This document shows, in pieces, positions 12,207-23,432 of a stretch of 64,000 bases of DNA. Location of the stretch: positions 84,139,657-84,203,656 of the forward strand of contig NC_092091.1 in the NCBI RefSeq assembly GCF_045679555.1. The letters are read 5' to 3'. The notes beneath the pieces were generated by a model. That model ran no database searches. It was not told the origin of the DNA and saw only the letters and a program-made list of their open reading frames with translations. Both the position numbers and the translations under genes were made by a program. Each line of letters begins with the position of its first letter. Position 1 is the first letter of the stretch. The DNA comes from Salvelinus alpinus (taxonomy: Eukaryota > Chordata > Actinopteri > Salmoniformes > Salmonidae).

Positions 12207-13350
12207 TTCCCCATCTCTCCTCCACCCTCCTCTCTCCTCCACCCTGCTCTCTCCTCCACCCTCCTCTCTCCTCCAACCTCCTCTCTCCTCCACCCTCCTC
12301 TCTCCTCCACCCTCCCCTCCCCTCCTCTCTCCTCCACCCTCCTCTCTCCCCTACACTTCTCTTCTCCGCAAATCTCTCTATCCCCTCCCCTCCCATCCTC
12401 TCTACTCTACCCTTCTCTCCTACCCTCCATTCTCCCCTTCCCTCCTTTCTCCCCTCCCCTTCTCTCTACCCTACCTTCTATCCCCTACCCTCCTCTCTCC
12501 TCTACCCTTCCCTCTCTCCTACCCTCCACTCTCCCCTACCCTTCCCCCTCTCCTACCCTCCTCTCTCCTCTACCCTTCCCTCTCTCCTACCCTCCTCTCT
12601 CCTCTACTCTTCCCTCTCTCCTACCCTCCTCTCTCCTCTACCCTTCCCTCTCTCCTACCCTCCTCTCCCCAACCCTCTTTTCTCCTCCTCAAATCTCTCT
12701 CCCCTCCCCTTCTCTCTCACCTATCTTGCTCTATGCCCTCCTTTCCCATCTCCCCTCCCTTTCTCTCTCCCCTCCCTTTCCTATCTCCCCTCCCTTTCTC
12801 TCTCCCCTCCCTTTCCTATCTCCCCTCCCTTTCTCTCTCCCCTCCCTTTCTCTCTCCCCTCCCTTTCTCTCTCCCCTCCCTTTCCCATCTCCCCTCCCTT
12901 TCTCTCTCCCCTCCCTTTCCTATCTCCCCTCCCTTTCTCTCTCCCCTCCCTTTCTCTCTCCCCTCCCTTTCCCATCTCCCCTCCCTTTCCTATCTCCCCT
13001 CCCTTTCTCTCTCCCCTCCCTTTCTCTCTCCCCTCCCTTTCCTATCTCCCCTCCCTTTCTCTCTCCCCTCCCTTTCCTATCTCCCCTCCCTTTCTCTCTC
13101 CCCTCCCTTTCCCATCTCCCCTCCCTTTCTCTCTCCCCTCCCTTTCTCTCTCCCCTCCCTTTCCTATCTCCCCTCCCTTTCTCTCTCCCCTCCCTTTCCT
13201 ATCTCCCCCCCCTTTCTCTCTCCCCTCCCTTTCCCATCTCCCCTCCCTTTCTCTCTCCCCTCCCTTTCCCATCTCCCCTCCCTTTCTCTCTCCCCTCCCT
13301 TTCTCTCTCCCCACCCCTCCTCTCTCTTCTCATCTCTCTCTCTCTCTCTT
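12207..13350. repeat. 1.1-kb pyrimidine tract with tandem sub-units
   Basis: The first half is made of tcctctctcctccaccc units, the second half of tctctctcccctccc and ttcctatctcccctccc units. From about 12740 to 13350 the plus strand has essentially no G. All plus frames are open simply because stop codons need purine pairs. It has mirror-repeat character. Confidence 0.95.
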
Positions 13351-14260
13351 CTTGACATATAGTGTTGGACCTGTTGATCTTGACTCAGCTCATAGACCTC
13401 ATCATCTATCATCTACACCCCTCCTTCTCCTACTCTAACATAACACCAATATAATATATACTCTCATTAATTTACATAGAGACAGATACAATCAATCATT
13501 GACACACTGAATATACAACAGTCAGATGCATGACACCATCACAACTTAATTGACATTAGTGCCTGTCCCCAGATGGACAGTTAGGCTACAGTAAAGTACA
13601 TTTACAGGTGATCACATCATTGTCCTGCTTTGAGACACATTTTTACTGTCTGCTTCCAGTTGCATGTTATTTTACTAGCCCTGCAAATGGTAACATATCT
13701 TACAATATCAAAACATATCTCAGTAACTGTCACAAGTGTATATTAGTATAACAGCCTCCTACCTGTGCTCCACAACAGGGTCATCAGTACCACTGCAGGT
13801 ATCATATCTGTCTCTAACTGGGGCTCCACTGAGCGAAACAAGTCTACTGTCATGAAGAGTCGACTGAAGAGTGAGAAATACTGCTAGGCTTTATGACTTC
13901 TATCTCATTACTTCCTGACTTCTATGATGTGACAAACTTAAGATAAGATCAGTTAAACACACCTACCTACAGGAAACACTGACAGTAGAAAAACTCCACA
14001 GGAAACTGCTGGCAGAGCAGCAACGTTTCACATAGTGTGTCCTATAATATCAGCTCTAACTTTCTACTGCTTGAGTTCACCTCTTATAGAATATTGGCTT
14101 AATGTTCCAGCACCTCAATATAAACAGTACCAGCACCCAAAATGAGTACTGATGAGGTCTCATGTTAGAGCAGGAGAAGGGGGGATGTGGTGTAGAAGCT
14201 AGAGGTCTGTTACCCAAGTCAACTCAACAGGCCTGATGCTATATGTCAGGGTCAGGCTGG
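13351..14260 (-). other. Duplicated block, copy B
   Basis: Second copy of the 7616-8702 block, keeping the same landmarks in the same order, without the local 40-bp duplication seen in copy A. Its right end continues into a segment shared with 11401-11480. Confidence 0.85.
13763..13805 (-). CDS. Signal-peptide exon 1 of a partial SRCR receptor gene, copy B
   Basis: Minus-strand ATG at 13805 with 14 codons (MIPAVVLMTLLWST), one extra base and donor cacag|gtagga, identical to copy A. Splicing to the mini-exon at 12013-12042 keeps phase and gives a plausible secretion leader ending near LQAQSVSPP. Since the complete gene at 56.6-59.9 kb starts with the same mini-exon, its own first exon probably looks like this one and lies beyond the window. 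No downstream SRCR exon survives here, so this is likely a gene fragment. Confidence 0.55.
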
Positions 14261-14334
14261 GCTGGGCCAAGAGAGGAACAGGTTACTGGTTATGATGACA
14301 TCACTGGTGAGAAGTCAGTGATACAAATATATTC

Positions 14335-15385
14335 TCTCTCCCATCTCCCCCCTCCTCCCTCTCTACCCCACTTCCCTTCCCCTCCCCCCTCTCTGTCTCT
14401 CTCCCATCTCCCCCCTCCTCCCTCTCTACCCTACTTCCCTTCCCCTCCCCCCTCTCTGTCTCCCTCCCATCTCCCCCCTCCTCCCTCTCTACCCTACTTC
14501 CCTTCCCCTCCCCCTCTCTGTCTCCCTCCCATCTCCCCCCTCCTCCCTCTCTACCCTACTTCCCTTCCCCTCCCCCTCTCTGTCTCCCTCCCATCTCCCC
14601 CCTCCTCCCTCTCTACCCTACTTCCCTTCCCCTCCCCCCTCTCTGTCTCTCTCCAATCTCCCCCCTCCTCCCTCTCTACCCTACTTCCCCTCCCCCTCTC
14701 TGTCTCCCTCCCATCTCCCCCCTCCTCCCCCTCTACCCTGCTTCCCTTCCCCTTCCCCTCCCCCTCTCTGTCTCCCTCCCATCTCCCCCCTCCTCCCTCT
14801 CTACCCTACTTCCCTTCCCCTCCCCCTCCCCCTCTCTGTCTCTCTCCCATCTCCCCCCTCCTCCCTCTCTACCCTACTTCCCTTCCCCTCCCCCCTCTCT
14901 GTCTCCTCCATCTCCCCCCTCCTCCCTCTCTACCCTACTTCCCTTCCCCTCCCCCTCTCTGTCTCCCTCCCATCTCCCCCCTCCTCCCTCTCTAGCCTGC
15001 TTCCCTTCCCCTCCCCGTCTCCCTCCCATCTCCCCCCTCCTCCCTCTCTACCCTGCTTCCCTTCCCCTCCCCCCTCTCTGTCTCTCTCTAATCTCCCCCC
15101 TCCTCCCTCTCTACCCTACTTCCCCTCCCCCTCTCTGTCTCCCTCCCATCTCCCCCCTCCTCCCCCTCTACCCTGCTTCCCTTCCCCTTCCCCTCCCCCT
15201 CTCTGTCTCCCTCCCATCTCCCCCCTCCTCCCTCTCTACCCTACTTCCCTTCCCCTCCCCCTCCCCCTCTCTGTCTCCCTCCCATCTCCCCCCTCCTCCC
15301 TCTCTACCCTACTTCCCTTCCCCTCCCCCTCCCCCTCTCTGTCTCTCTCCCATCTCCCCCTTCCTCCCTCTCTACCCTAACTGTC
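14335..15385. repeat. 1-kb pyrimidine-rich minisatellite, about 63-bp units
   Basis: About 16 copies containing tctccctcccatctcccccc, cctctctaccctacttccc and cccctccccctctctg, with 10-30 bp length variants. A 250-codon plus frame beginning at 14243 is a composition artefact. Confidence 0.95.
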
Positions 15386-15687
15386 CTGTCAGTGTGTTTT
15401 TACTGCTGGCTCAAAACAACACATGACCTGCAAACAGGATATGATTCATGTGTGAGTACTAAAAGCATATGAATATAGTATATTATAGTATGTTTATTAT
15501 ATATGTGGGTCTGATAAGTAAACACTCTTAATGTTTGCTGTTTTATCACACAGAAGAACATTGGACACTATGTAACCAAACACATGTGAAACCTCATGAT
15601 ATGAGTGATAAGAAGTGTTTAAAAAGGTGAGTTCTGCACCCTGTAGACTACTGCACTACTTCTGAAGAAGACCAGAGTCATTTCAGA

Positions 15688-15852
<165 letters not shown>

Positions 15853-15873
<21 letters not shown>

Positions 15874-16234
15874 GTTCAGGGCTTTGTGAAGTTCTTCCAC
15901 ACCAATCTCGACTAACCATTCATGTATGGAACTCGCTTTATCGCACGGGGCATTGTCATGCTGAAACAGGAAAGGGCCTTCCCCAAACTGTTGCCACAAA
16001 GTTGGAAGCACAGAATCTTCCAGAATGTCATTGAATGCTGTAGGGTTAAGATTTCCCTTCACTGGAACTAAGGGGCCCGAACCATGAAAAACAACCCCAG
16101 ACCATTATTCCTACTCCACCAAACTTTACAGTTGGCACAATGCATTGGGGCAGGTAGCGTTCTCCTGGCATCCGCCAAACCCAGATTAGTCCGTCAGATT
16201 GCTAGAAGGTGAAGCATGATTCATCACTCCAGAG
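15853..16234 (-). mobile_element. Tc1-like transposase fragment
   Basis: The minus strand reads FGEGPFLFQHDNAP and neighbouring transposase segments, the same family as 10124-11305. Only the central part of the DDE domain is left, with no terminal inverted repeats. Its left end abuts the microsatellite tail and its right end abuts a 32-bp array. Confidence 0.85.
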
Positions 16235-17420
16235 AATATCACATGTGATGCTGTCTGGTCCAGGAGAATATCACCTGTGATGTTGTCTGGTCCAGGAGAA
16301 TATCACCTGTAATGCTGTCTGGTCCAGGAGAATATCACCTGTGATGTTGTCTGGTCCAGGAGAATATCACATGTGATGCTGTCTGGTCCAGGGGAATATC
16401 ACATGTGATGCTGTCTGGTCCAGGAGAATATCACATGTGATGCTGTCTGGTCCAGGAGAATATCACATGTGATGCTGTCTGGTCCTGATGAATATCACCT
16501 GTGATGTTGTCTGGTCCAGGAGAATATCACCTGTAATGCTGTCTGGTCCAGGAGAATATCACCTGTGATGTTGTCTGGTCCAGGAGAATATCACCTGTGA
16601 TGCTGTCTTGTCCAGGAGAATATCACCTGTGATGTTGTCTGGTCCAGGAGAATATCACATGTGATGCTGTCTGGTCCAGGGGAATATCACATGTGATGCT
16701 GTCTGGTCCAGGAGAATATCACATGTGATGCTGTCCGGTCCAGGAGAATATCACATGTGATGCTGTCTTGTCCTGATGAATATCACCTGTAATGCTGTCT
16801 GGTCCAGGAGAATATCACATGTGATGCTGTCTGGTCCAGGAGAATATCACCTGTAATGCTGTCTGGTCCAGGAGAATATCACCTGTGATGTTGTCTGGTC
16901 CAGGAGAATATCACATGTGATGCTGTCTGGTCCAGGAGAATATCACATGTGATGCTGTCTGGTCCAGGAGAATATCACATGTGATGCTGTCTGGTCCAGG
17001 AGAATATCACCTGTGATGCTGTCTGGTCCTGAAGAATATCACCTGTAATGCTGTCTGGTCCAGGAGAATATCACATGTGATGCTGTCTGGTCCAGGAGAA
17101 TATCACCTGTGATGCTGTCTGGTCCAGGAGAATATAACCTGTGATGCTGTCTGATCCAGGAGAATATCACCTGTGATGCTGTCTGGTCCAGGAGAATATC
17201 ACCTGTGATGCTGTCTGGTCCAGGATAATATCACCTGTGATGCTGTCTGGTCCAGGAGAATATCACATGTGATGCTGTCTGGTCCAGGAGAATATCACCT
17301 GTGATGCTGTCTGGGTCCAGGAGAATATCACATGTGATGCTGTCTGGTCCAGGAGAATATCACCTGTGATGCTGTCTGGGTCCAGGAGAATATCACCTGT
17401 GATGCTGTCTGGAGTATTTG
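16234..17420. repeat. 32-bp minisatellite, about 37 copies
   Basis: Unit tatcacatgtgatgctgtct plus ggtccaggagaa. Variants alternate ac(a/c)tgt and atg(c/t)tgtc. The array begins exactly where the Tc1 fragment ends. Confidence 0.95.
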
Positions 17421-17984
17421 TTTCTTGTCTTATGATTTAGATGTGACTGTATTTTGACAGTTTCTTTATCTATTCCATACAGTTGATGTAACATACAGTA
17501 CAGTAGTTTAAACAGGACTATTTTTCCTCCTTTGCGTATGCTGAATATATTTACTGTATGTTTGCATTTTTACTGTTTGTGTGCTTACAGTAAGCTGTTT
17601 GACATGTATTGAGTCATGTTGAAATAGTAAACTTTAATTTTTACATTTGTGTTCCTTTCTTGTTTGAGTACACCAACAATATACCGTATAACAACAGCAT
17701 CTTAGTCTTTACACTGAAATAGGTTGTGATAGTAGTGTTTTGAATATGTCACATTAGAGTGAAGGGGTCACAAGGTGAGACGTGGTATGAAATAAAGTAA
17801 TAATTTACAGCACACAGTATCTACTGTAAAGACTGTTGTCATTGTGTGGAAATCAGGGTCTGGCCCCCAAAACAAAGTTCCTCTCATAATTATCCATAAC
17901 GAGCCATCTCCACCCTGGTACCTCCCGGCACACAAACACCAAGTCATTCTATGGAACGCGGCTCCGAGAGAGAGAGAGAGGACA
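17421..17984. other. Unassigned stretch
   Basis: AT-rich sequence without a recognised gene; short overlapping frames on both strands at 17768-18050 lack domain or splice support. Confidence 0.4.
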
Positions 17985-19498
17985 AGACCATCATCAATCA
18001 GTAGCTGGAGTTCCATCTCAGAAGCTCTACTGACCATCATCAATCAGTAGCTGGAGTTCCATCTCAGAAGTTCTACTGACCATCATCAATCAGTAGCTGG
18101 AGTTCCATCTCAGAAGTTCTACTGACCATCATCAATCAGTAGCTGGAGTTCCATCTCAGAAGTTCTACTGACCATCATCAATCAGTAGCTGGAGTTCCAT
18201 CTCAGAAGTTCTACTGACCATCATCAATCAGTAGCTGGAGTTCCATCTCAGAAGATCTACTGACCATCATCAATCAGTAGCTGGAGTTCCATCTCAGAAG
18301 TTCTACTGACCATCATCAATCAGTAGCTGGAGTTCCATCTCAGAAGCTCTACTGACCATCATCAATCAGTAGCTGGAGTTCCATCTCAGAAGCTCTACTG
18401 ACCATCATCAATCAGTAGCTGGAGTTCCATCTCAGAAGCTCTACTGACCATCATCAATCAGTAGCTGGAGTTCCATCTCAGAAGTTCTACTGACCATCAT
18501 CAATCAGTAGCTGGAGTTCCATCTCAGAAGATCTACTGACCATCATCAATCAGTAGCTGGAGTTCCATCTCAGAAGCTCTACTGACCATCATCAATCAGT
18601 AGCTGGAGTTCCATCTCAGAAGCTCTACTGACCATCATCAATCAGTAGCTGGAGTTCCATCTCAGAAGTTCTACTGACCATCATCAATCAGTAGCTGGAG
18701 TTCCATCTCAGAAGCTCTACTGACCATCATCAATCAGTAGCTGGAGTTCCATCTCAGAAGTTCTACTGACCATCATCAATCAGTAGCTGGAGTTCCATCT
18801 CAGAAGCTCTACTGACCATCATCAATCAGTAGCTGGAGTTCCATCTCAGAAGCTCTACTGACCATCATCAATCAGTAGCTGGAGTTCCATCTCAGAAGTT
18901 CTACTGACCATCATCAATCAGTAGCTGGAGTTCCATCTCAGAAGCTCTACTGACCATCATCAATCAGTAGCTGGAGTTCCATCTCAGAAGTTCTACTGAC
19001 CATCATCAATCAGTAGCTGGAGTTCCATCTCAGAAGCTCTACTGACCATCATCAATCAGTAGCTGGAGTTCCATCTCAGAAGTTCTACTGACCATCATCA
19101 ATCAGTAGCTGGAGTTCCATCTCAGAAGCTCTACTGACCATCATCAATCAGTAGCTGGAGTTCCATCTCAGAAGCTCTACTGACCATCATCAATCAGTAG
19201 CTGGAGTTCCATCTCAGAAGTTCTACTGACCATCATCAATCAGTAGCTGGAGTTCCATCTCAGAAGATCTACTGACCATCATCAATCAGTAGCTGGAGTT
19301 CCATCTCAGAAGCTCTACTGACCATCATCAATCAGTAGCTGGAGTTCCATCTCAGAAGCTCTACTGACCATCATCAATCAGTAGCTGGAGTTCCATCTCA
19401 GAAGTTCTACTGACCATCATCAATCAGTAGCTGGAGTTCCATCTCAGAAGATCTACTGACCATCATCAATCAGTAGCTGGAGTTCCATCTCAGAAGCT
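17985..19498. repeat. 46-bp minisatellite, about 33 copies
   Basis: Unit gaccatcatcaatcagtagc, tggagttccatctcagaag, then [c/t/a]tctact. The only common variable base is the one after agaag. Homogeneity is very high, which suggests recent expansion. Confidence 0.97.
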
Positions 19499-20467
19499 CC
19501 TCTCAGTTCAGACACAGTGGAGTTCTAAGAACCTCATTCTGCTGCATTAAACAACCAGTTGATGCAGTATTATGACATCATCTTGTCATTTCACTAAGTG
19601 TCTAATGTGAACTGTGTAATCTACTGTAATTTACAGTACTGTAGTATATTACTGTCAGCACTTCTAAGGGTCATTTTGAAACACGTATCTTTCATTGTTT
19701 TCTATTGGATCAACTGGTAGTTAAAATGACTAAATTGAAAAAAGATATAAATATGTTGTGTTTTGGTGATTAAACCAACGTTCTCATTACATTTCACAAT
19801 AAACTTCTGTTCTGAATCAATGGTTGTGTGGTGAGAGATGTTTACAATCCAAATGAATGAATGAATGACAGGTTTAGAATGAAAGACTGTCTGTGTTACA
19901 AGTTGACCAGTTAGGAGTTTTGTACTATGAGTTGTGAAAATGTACCACATAAAAGGTATAATGTTTTAACTCTTCATCGTTGGGGTCTCGTGAGCATTTC
20001 ACAGTAAAGTCTACACCAGTTGTATTCAACACATGTTATTTATGTTTATGTATTTAAGACACTGCATCTCAGTACAAGAGGTGTCACTGAAGTACCTGGT
20101 TTGAATCCAGGCTGCATCACATCCAGCTGTTATTGGGAGTCCCATAGTGTGGTGCACAATTGGCCCAGTGTTGTCCGGGTTTGGCTGGGATAGGCCGTCA
20201 TTGTAAATAACAATTTGTTCCTAACTGACTGTGTGGGAGGATTGTCCAGTCATCTGGTGATTTTCAGTAATCTATACTGTTCTCTTTGAAGTAGAAATAT
20301 GAATCGATATAAGTTTAAATACTAGACATGTGTAAGCAGAATGAAGGCTGAGCCCATGTGAGTGTACAAAGCTGGATCAACATGGAGTCACTATTAGACA
20401 TGTAAAAAACAGAACGTAAGCAGAATCTGTGTAGATGAGGCAAGGAGACTAACAAGACGTGTCTGGT
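19499..20467. other. Unassigned stretch containing a SINE fragment
   Basis: No protein-coding gene recognised; the SINE fragment is listed separately. Confidence 0.4.
20078..20265 (+). mobile_element. tRNA-derived salmonid SINE fragment
   Basis: Contains a Pol III box-B-like ctggtttgaatccaggctgc, followed by gattggg-like cccatagtgtggtgcacaat, tggcccagtgttgtccgggt and taggccgtcattgtaaataa, the conserved body of the common salmonid tRNA-type SINE family. The head before box B and the A/T tail are damaged. Confidence 0.7.
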
Positions 20468-20836
20468 CTGAGCCATATCTGATCTGGTGAAGGTTACTGG
20501 ACACACATGTGTTAATGATACATAGACAACATCGGTCTGATCTTGTGAAGGTTACTGGACACACATGGGTTAATGATACATAGACAACATCAGTCTGATC
20601 TTGTGAAGGATACTGGACACACATGGGTTAATAATACATAGACAACATCGGTCTGATCTTGTGAAGGTTACTGGACACACATGGGTTAATAATACATAGA
20701 CAACATCAGTCTGATCTTGTGAAGGTTACTGGACACACATGGGTTAATATACATAGACAACATCAGTCTGATCTTGTGAAGGATACTGGACACACATGGG
20801 TTAATGATACATAGACAACATCAGTCTGATCTTGTA
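20468..20836. repeat. 58-bp minisatellite, about 6 copies
   Basis: Unit with gatacatagacaacatcrgt, ctgatcttgtgaaggttact and ggacacacatgggttaat. Internal 1-3 bp gaps. Confidence 0.95.
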
Positions 20837-20984
20837 AAGACCTTTGGACAGGAACATTAGATAATCAGTTATAGACACCAGTAGGAGTGTGCATGTCACC
20901 ACCAATAGAATCTATGCCCCAATATCTGAGCCAATAAGAGAATGGACACTAAGCAAGACAACACGATTCATAAAGTGGAGTGAC

Positions 20985-21497
20985 GATGTTAAGTAAGGAT
21001 CAGACTGTATAGGCTCTTTTACATGTATTTAGTGTATTATTGGGGCGGCAGGGTAGCCTAGTGGTTAGAATGTTATGTAAGGATCAGACTGTATAGACTA
21101 TATTACATGTATTTAGTGTATTATTGGGGCGGCAGGGTAGTGGTTAGAATGTTATGTAAGGATCAGACTGTATAGGCTATATTACATGTATTTAGTGTAT
21201 TATTGGGGCGGTAGCCTAGTGGTTAGAATGTTATGTAAGGATCAGACTGTATAGACTATATTACATGTATTTAGTGTATTATTGGGGCGGTAGCCTAGTG
21301 GTTAGAATGTTATGTAATGATCAGACTGTATAGACTATATTACATGTATTTAGTGTATTATCGGGGCGGCAGGGTAGTGGTTAGAATATTATGTAAGGAT
21401 CAGACTGTATAGGCTATATTACATGTATTTAGTGTATTATTGGGGCGGCAGGGTAGCCTAGTGGTTAGAATGTTATGTAAGGATCAGACTGTATAAA
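20985..21497. repeat. About 84-bp minisatellite incorporating a SINE head, 6 copies
   Basis: Each unit has taaggatcagactgtatag, ctatattacatgtatttagt and ggggcggcagggtagcctag followed by tggttagaatg. The last part matches the 5' head and Pol III A box of salmonid tRNA-derived SINEs. Shorter units lack the gcagg step. Confidence 0.95.
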
Positions 21498-22034
21498 AGC
21501 CAAGTACTAAGAATGAAGAGTTAGTTCTTCCATGGAATTGCTCGGCTTTGTTACTGTTAGTAATAAAGTCTAAATGAATTCACAGGTTCAGGTATTGGTG
21601 AAATATTTGACTCAATATTTTCCACAACAGTTAATGTGTATAGACTGCAAGAACTTTGAAATTAAATTGTTTTCAAGTCATTATTAACAACCCGAAAATA
21701 AATATTTAAACCTTTCAACTTAAACTAAACGTATATTGGACGTCGGGTATAGTCTTCTTTTCAACGTCTTTTCATTACATGTAGCTAGGTGGTATAGCCC
21801 AATGTCAAAACACAGTTTTAAAGTGTCCAAATCAATAACCAATATGCAGAAACAGGTTGTGATATTGAAAACCTAAACATAAAATATACCATCTGCACAA
21901 ACATCTGCAACAATAATCATATTACTTGTATTTTTTAAAACAAGCACCGTAGTACTGGATTAATAGCCTGGATTTTCCCCTGAGGTTAATATCCATATCA
22001 TGCTGAAATCAATAGAACAGGGGGCAAACGTTTA
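21498..22034. other. 3' flank of zinc-finger gene 1
   Basis: No gene of its own. 21966-22034 (cctgaggttaatatccatat, gggcaaacgtttagtgttct) is homologous to 35690-35735 next to the zinc-finger pseudogene, so it belongs to the duplicated zinc-finger unit. Confidence 0.6.
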
Positions 22035-22400
22035 GTGTTCTACATTGTGACATTATTAAAATACTCCTACTACAATGTTAAAACATTATACATTGTGACA
22101 TTACTAAAATACTCCTACTACAATGTTAAAACATTATACATTGTGACATTACTAAAATACTCCTACTACAATGTTAAAACATTATACATTGTGACATCAT
22201 TAAAATACTCCTACTACAATGTTAAAACATTCTACATTGTGACATCATTAAAATACTCCTACTACAATGTTAAAACATTCTACATTGTGACATCATTAAA
22301 ATACTCCTACTACAATGTGAAAACAATCTACATTGTGACATCATTAAAATACTCCTACTACAATGTGAAAACATTCTACATTGTGACATTATTTCATTGA
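22035..22400. repeat. 48-bp minisatellite in the 3' region of zinc-finger gene 1
   Basis: About 7.5 copies of ctacattgtgacatcattaa, aatactcctactacaatgtt and aaaacatt. Single or partial units of the same sequence occur at 35737-35800 and about 45890-45925, downstream of other zinc-finger copies. Confidence 0.95.
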
Positions 22401-22418
22401 TATCATGAAACAACTCCT

Positions 22419-23044
22419 TCATGTATGTATTTTCTGATGTTTGATCAGAGATCTTTTATCAGAGTATCGCTTGTCACATTGATCACAGCTATGAGGTTTC
22501 TCTCCTGGGTGTGTTCTCTGGTGTGATACCAGGCTGCTTGACTGAGTAAAACTCTTCCCACATTGATCACAGCTATAAGGTTTCTCTCCTGTGTGTGTTC
22601 TCTGGTGTGATACCAGGTTGCTTGACTGAGTAAAACTCTTCCCACATTGATCACAGCTATAAGATTTCTCTCCTGTGTGTGTTCTCTGGTGTACAATCCG
22701 ATGGCTAGATGTAGTAAAACTCTTTCCACATTGATCACAGCTATAAGGTTTCTCTCCTGTGTGAATTCTCATGTGTACTTTTAGTGAATTTGATCTTAAG
22801 TAACTCTTCCCACAGTCAGAGCAGCAGTGAGATTTCTCTCCTGTGTGTACTCGCTGGTGTATTTTAAGTTCTAATGAAGATTTGCAACCTTTCCCACTGT
22901 CAGAGCAGCAGTGAGATTTCTTCCCTGTGGGTCTCCTCTGGTGTTTCTTGAGGTGTTCTGATCGGGAGGGACTCTTCTCTGCCTCGTCAGCTTCATGATG
23001 TTGTTGAGGCTCCCCAGAGGATCCACGATAGTCACGTCTCTCTC
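22419..23044 (-). CDS. C2H2 zinc-finger gene 1, exon 2
   Basis: Probable nuclear DNA-binding protein of the large fish C2H2 family. The exon starts after acceptor ttgttcacacag and encodes RERRDYRGSSGEP, a linker, then fingers. The first finger (about 80 codons in) has CSDS in place of CxxC and is degenerate. Five good fingers follow (CSDCGKSYLRS, CDQCGKSFTTS, two [24 protein letters not shown]) with TGEK linkers, then a tga stop at 22419. One linker reads HPGEK. The first exon lies at 25233-25657 in matching phase. The last fingers resemble those of the 45-kb gene closely, so these are recent paralogues. Confidence 0.85.
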
Positions 23045-23432
23045 CTGTGTGAACAACAAAGTCAGACAGATGGTTAAAGGCCCACAACAGCAGAAATTCA
23101 CTATAAAAGGTGATACCAACAGAATAGCCATGATATTGTACAACAATTGACGTCTGTAATGAATGTTAAAATTATTTGACAATTGTCTTAAGACAGTCAA
23201 GTGAGCAACAAGTCATATTTTGTCTTGTTTTCACATGAGTAGTAACATCGATGATTGTAGGCTAGAAATAAGTTATTACAGTTGCTGAACCCCTAAGCAG
23301 TGTTCCAGGCAACCTTTGGTCACCAATATAGGCCCCTTTCTGTGTTTGCTAAAATAGACGCACGAGGGCAATGCACACGCAATTTGGTTGCAGAACCTCC
23401 TCCATGCTAATGCGGAAACCGCTAGTTATACC

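Noticed and set aside
12180-13438. Proline/serine/leucine-rich frames of up to 414 codons
   Set aside because: Three plus frames are open together because the tract has almost no G and no AA dinucleotides, so stop codons cannot occur.
16234-19498. CRISPR-like arrays
   Set aside because: Units are contiguous with no unique spacers and the genome is eukaryotic; these are minisatellites.
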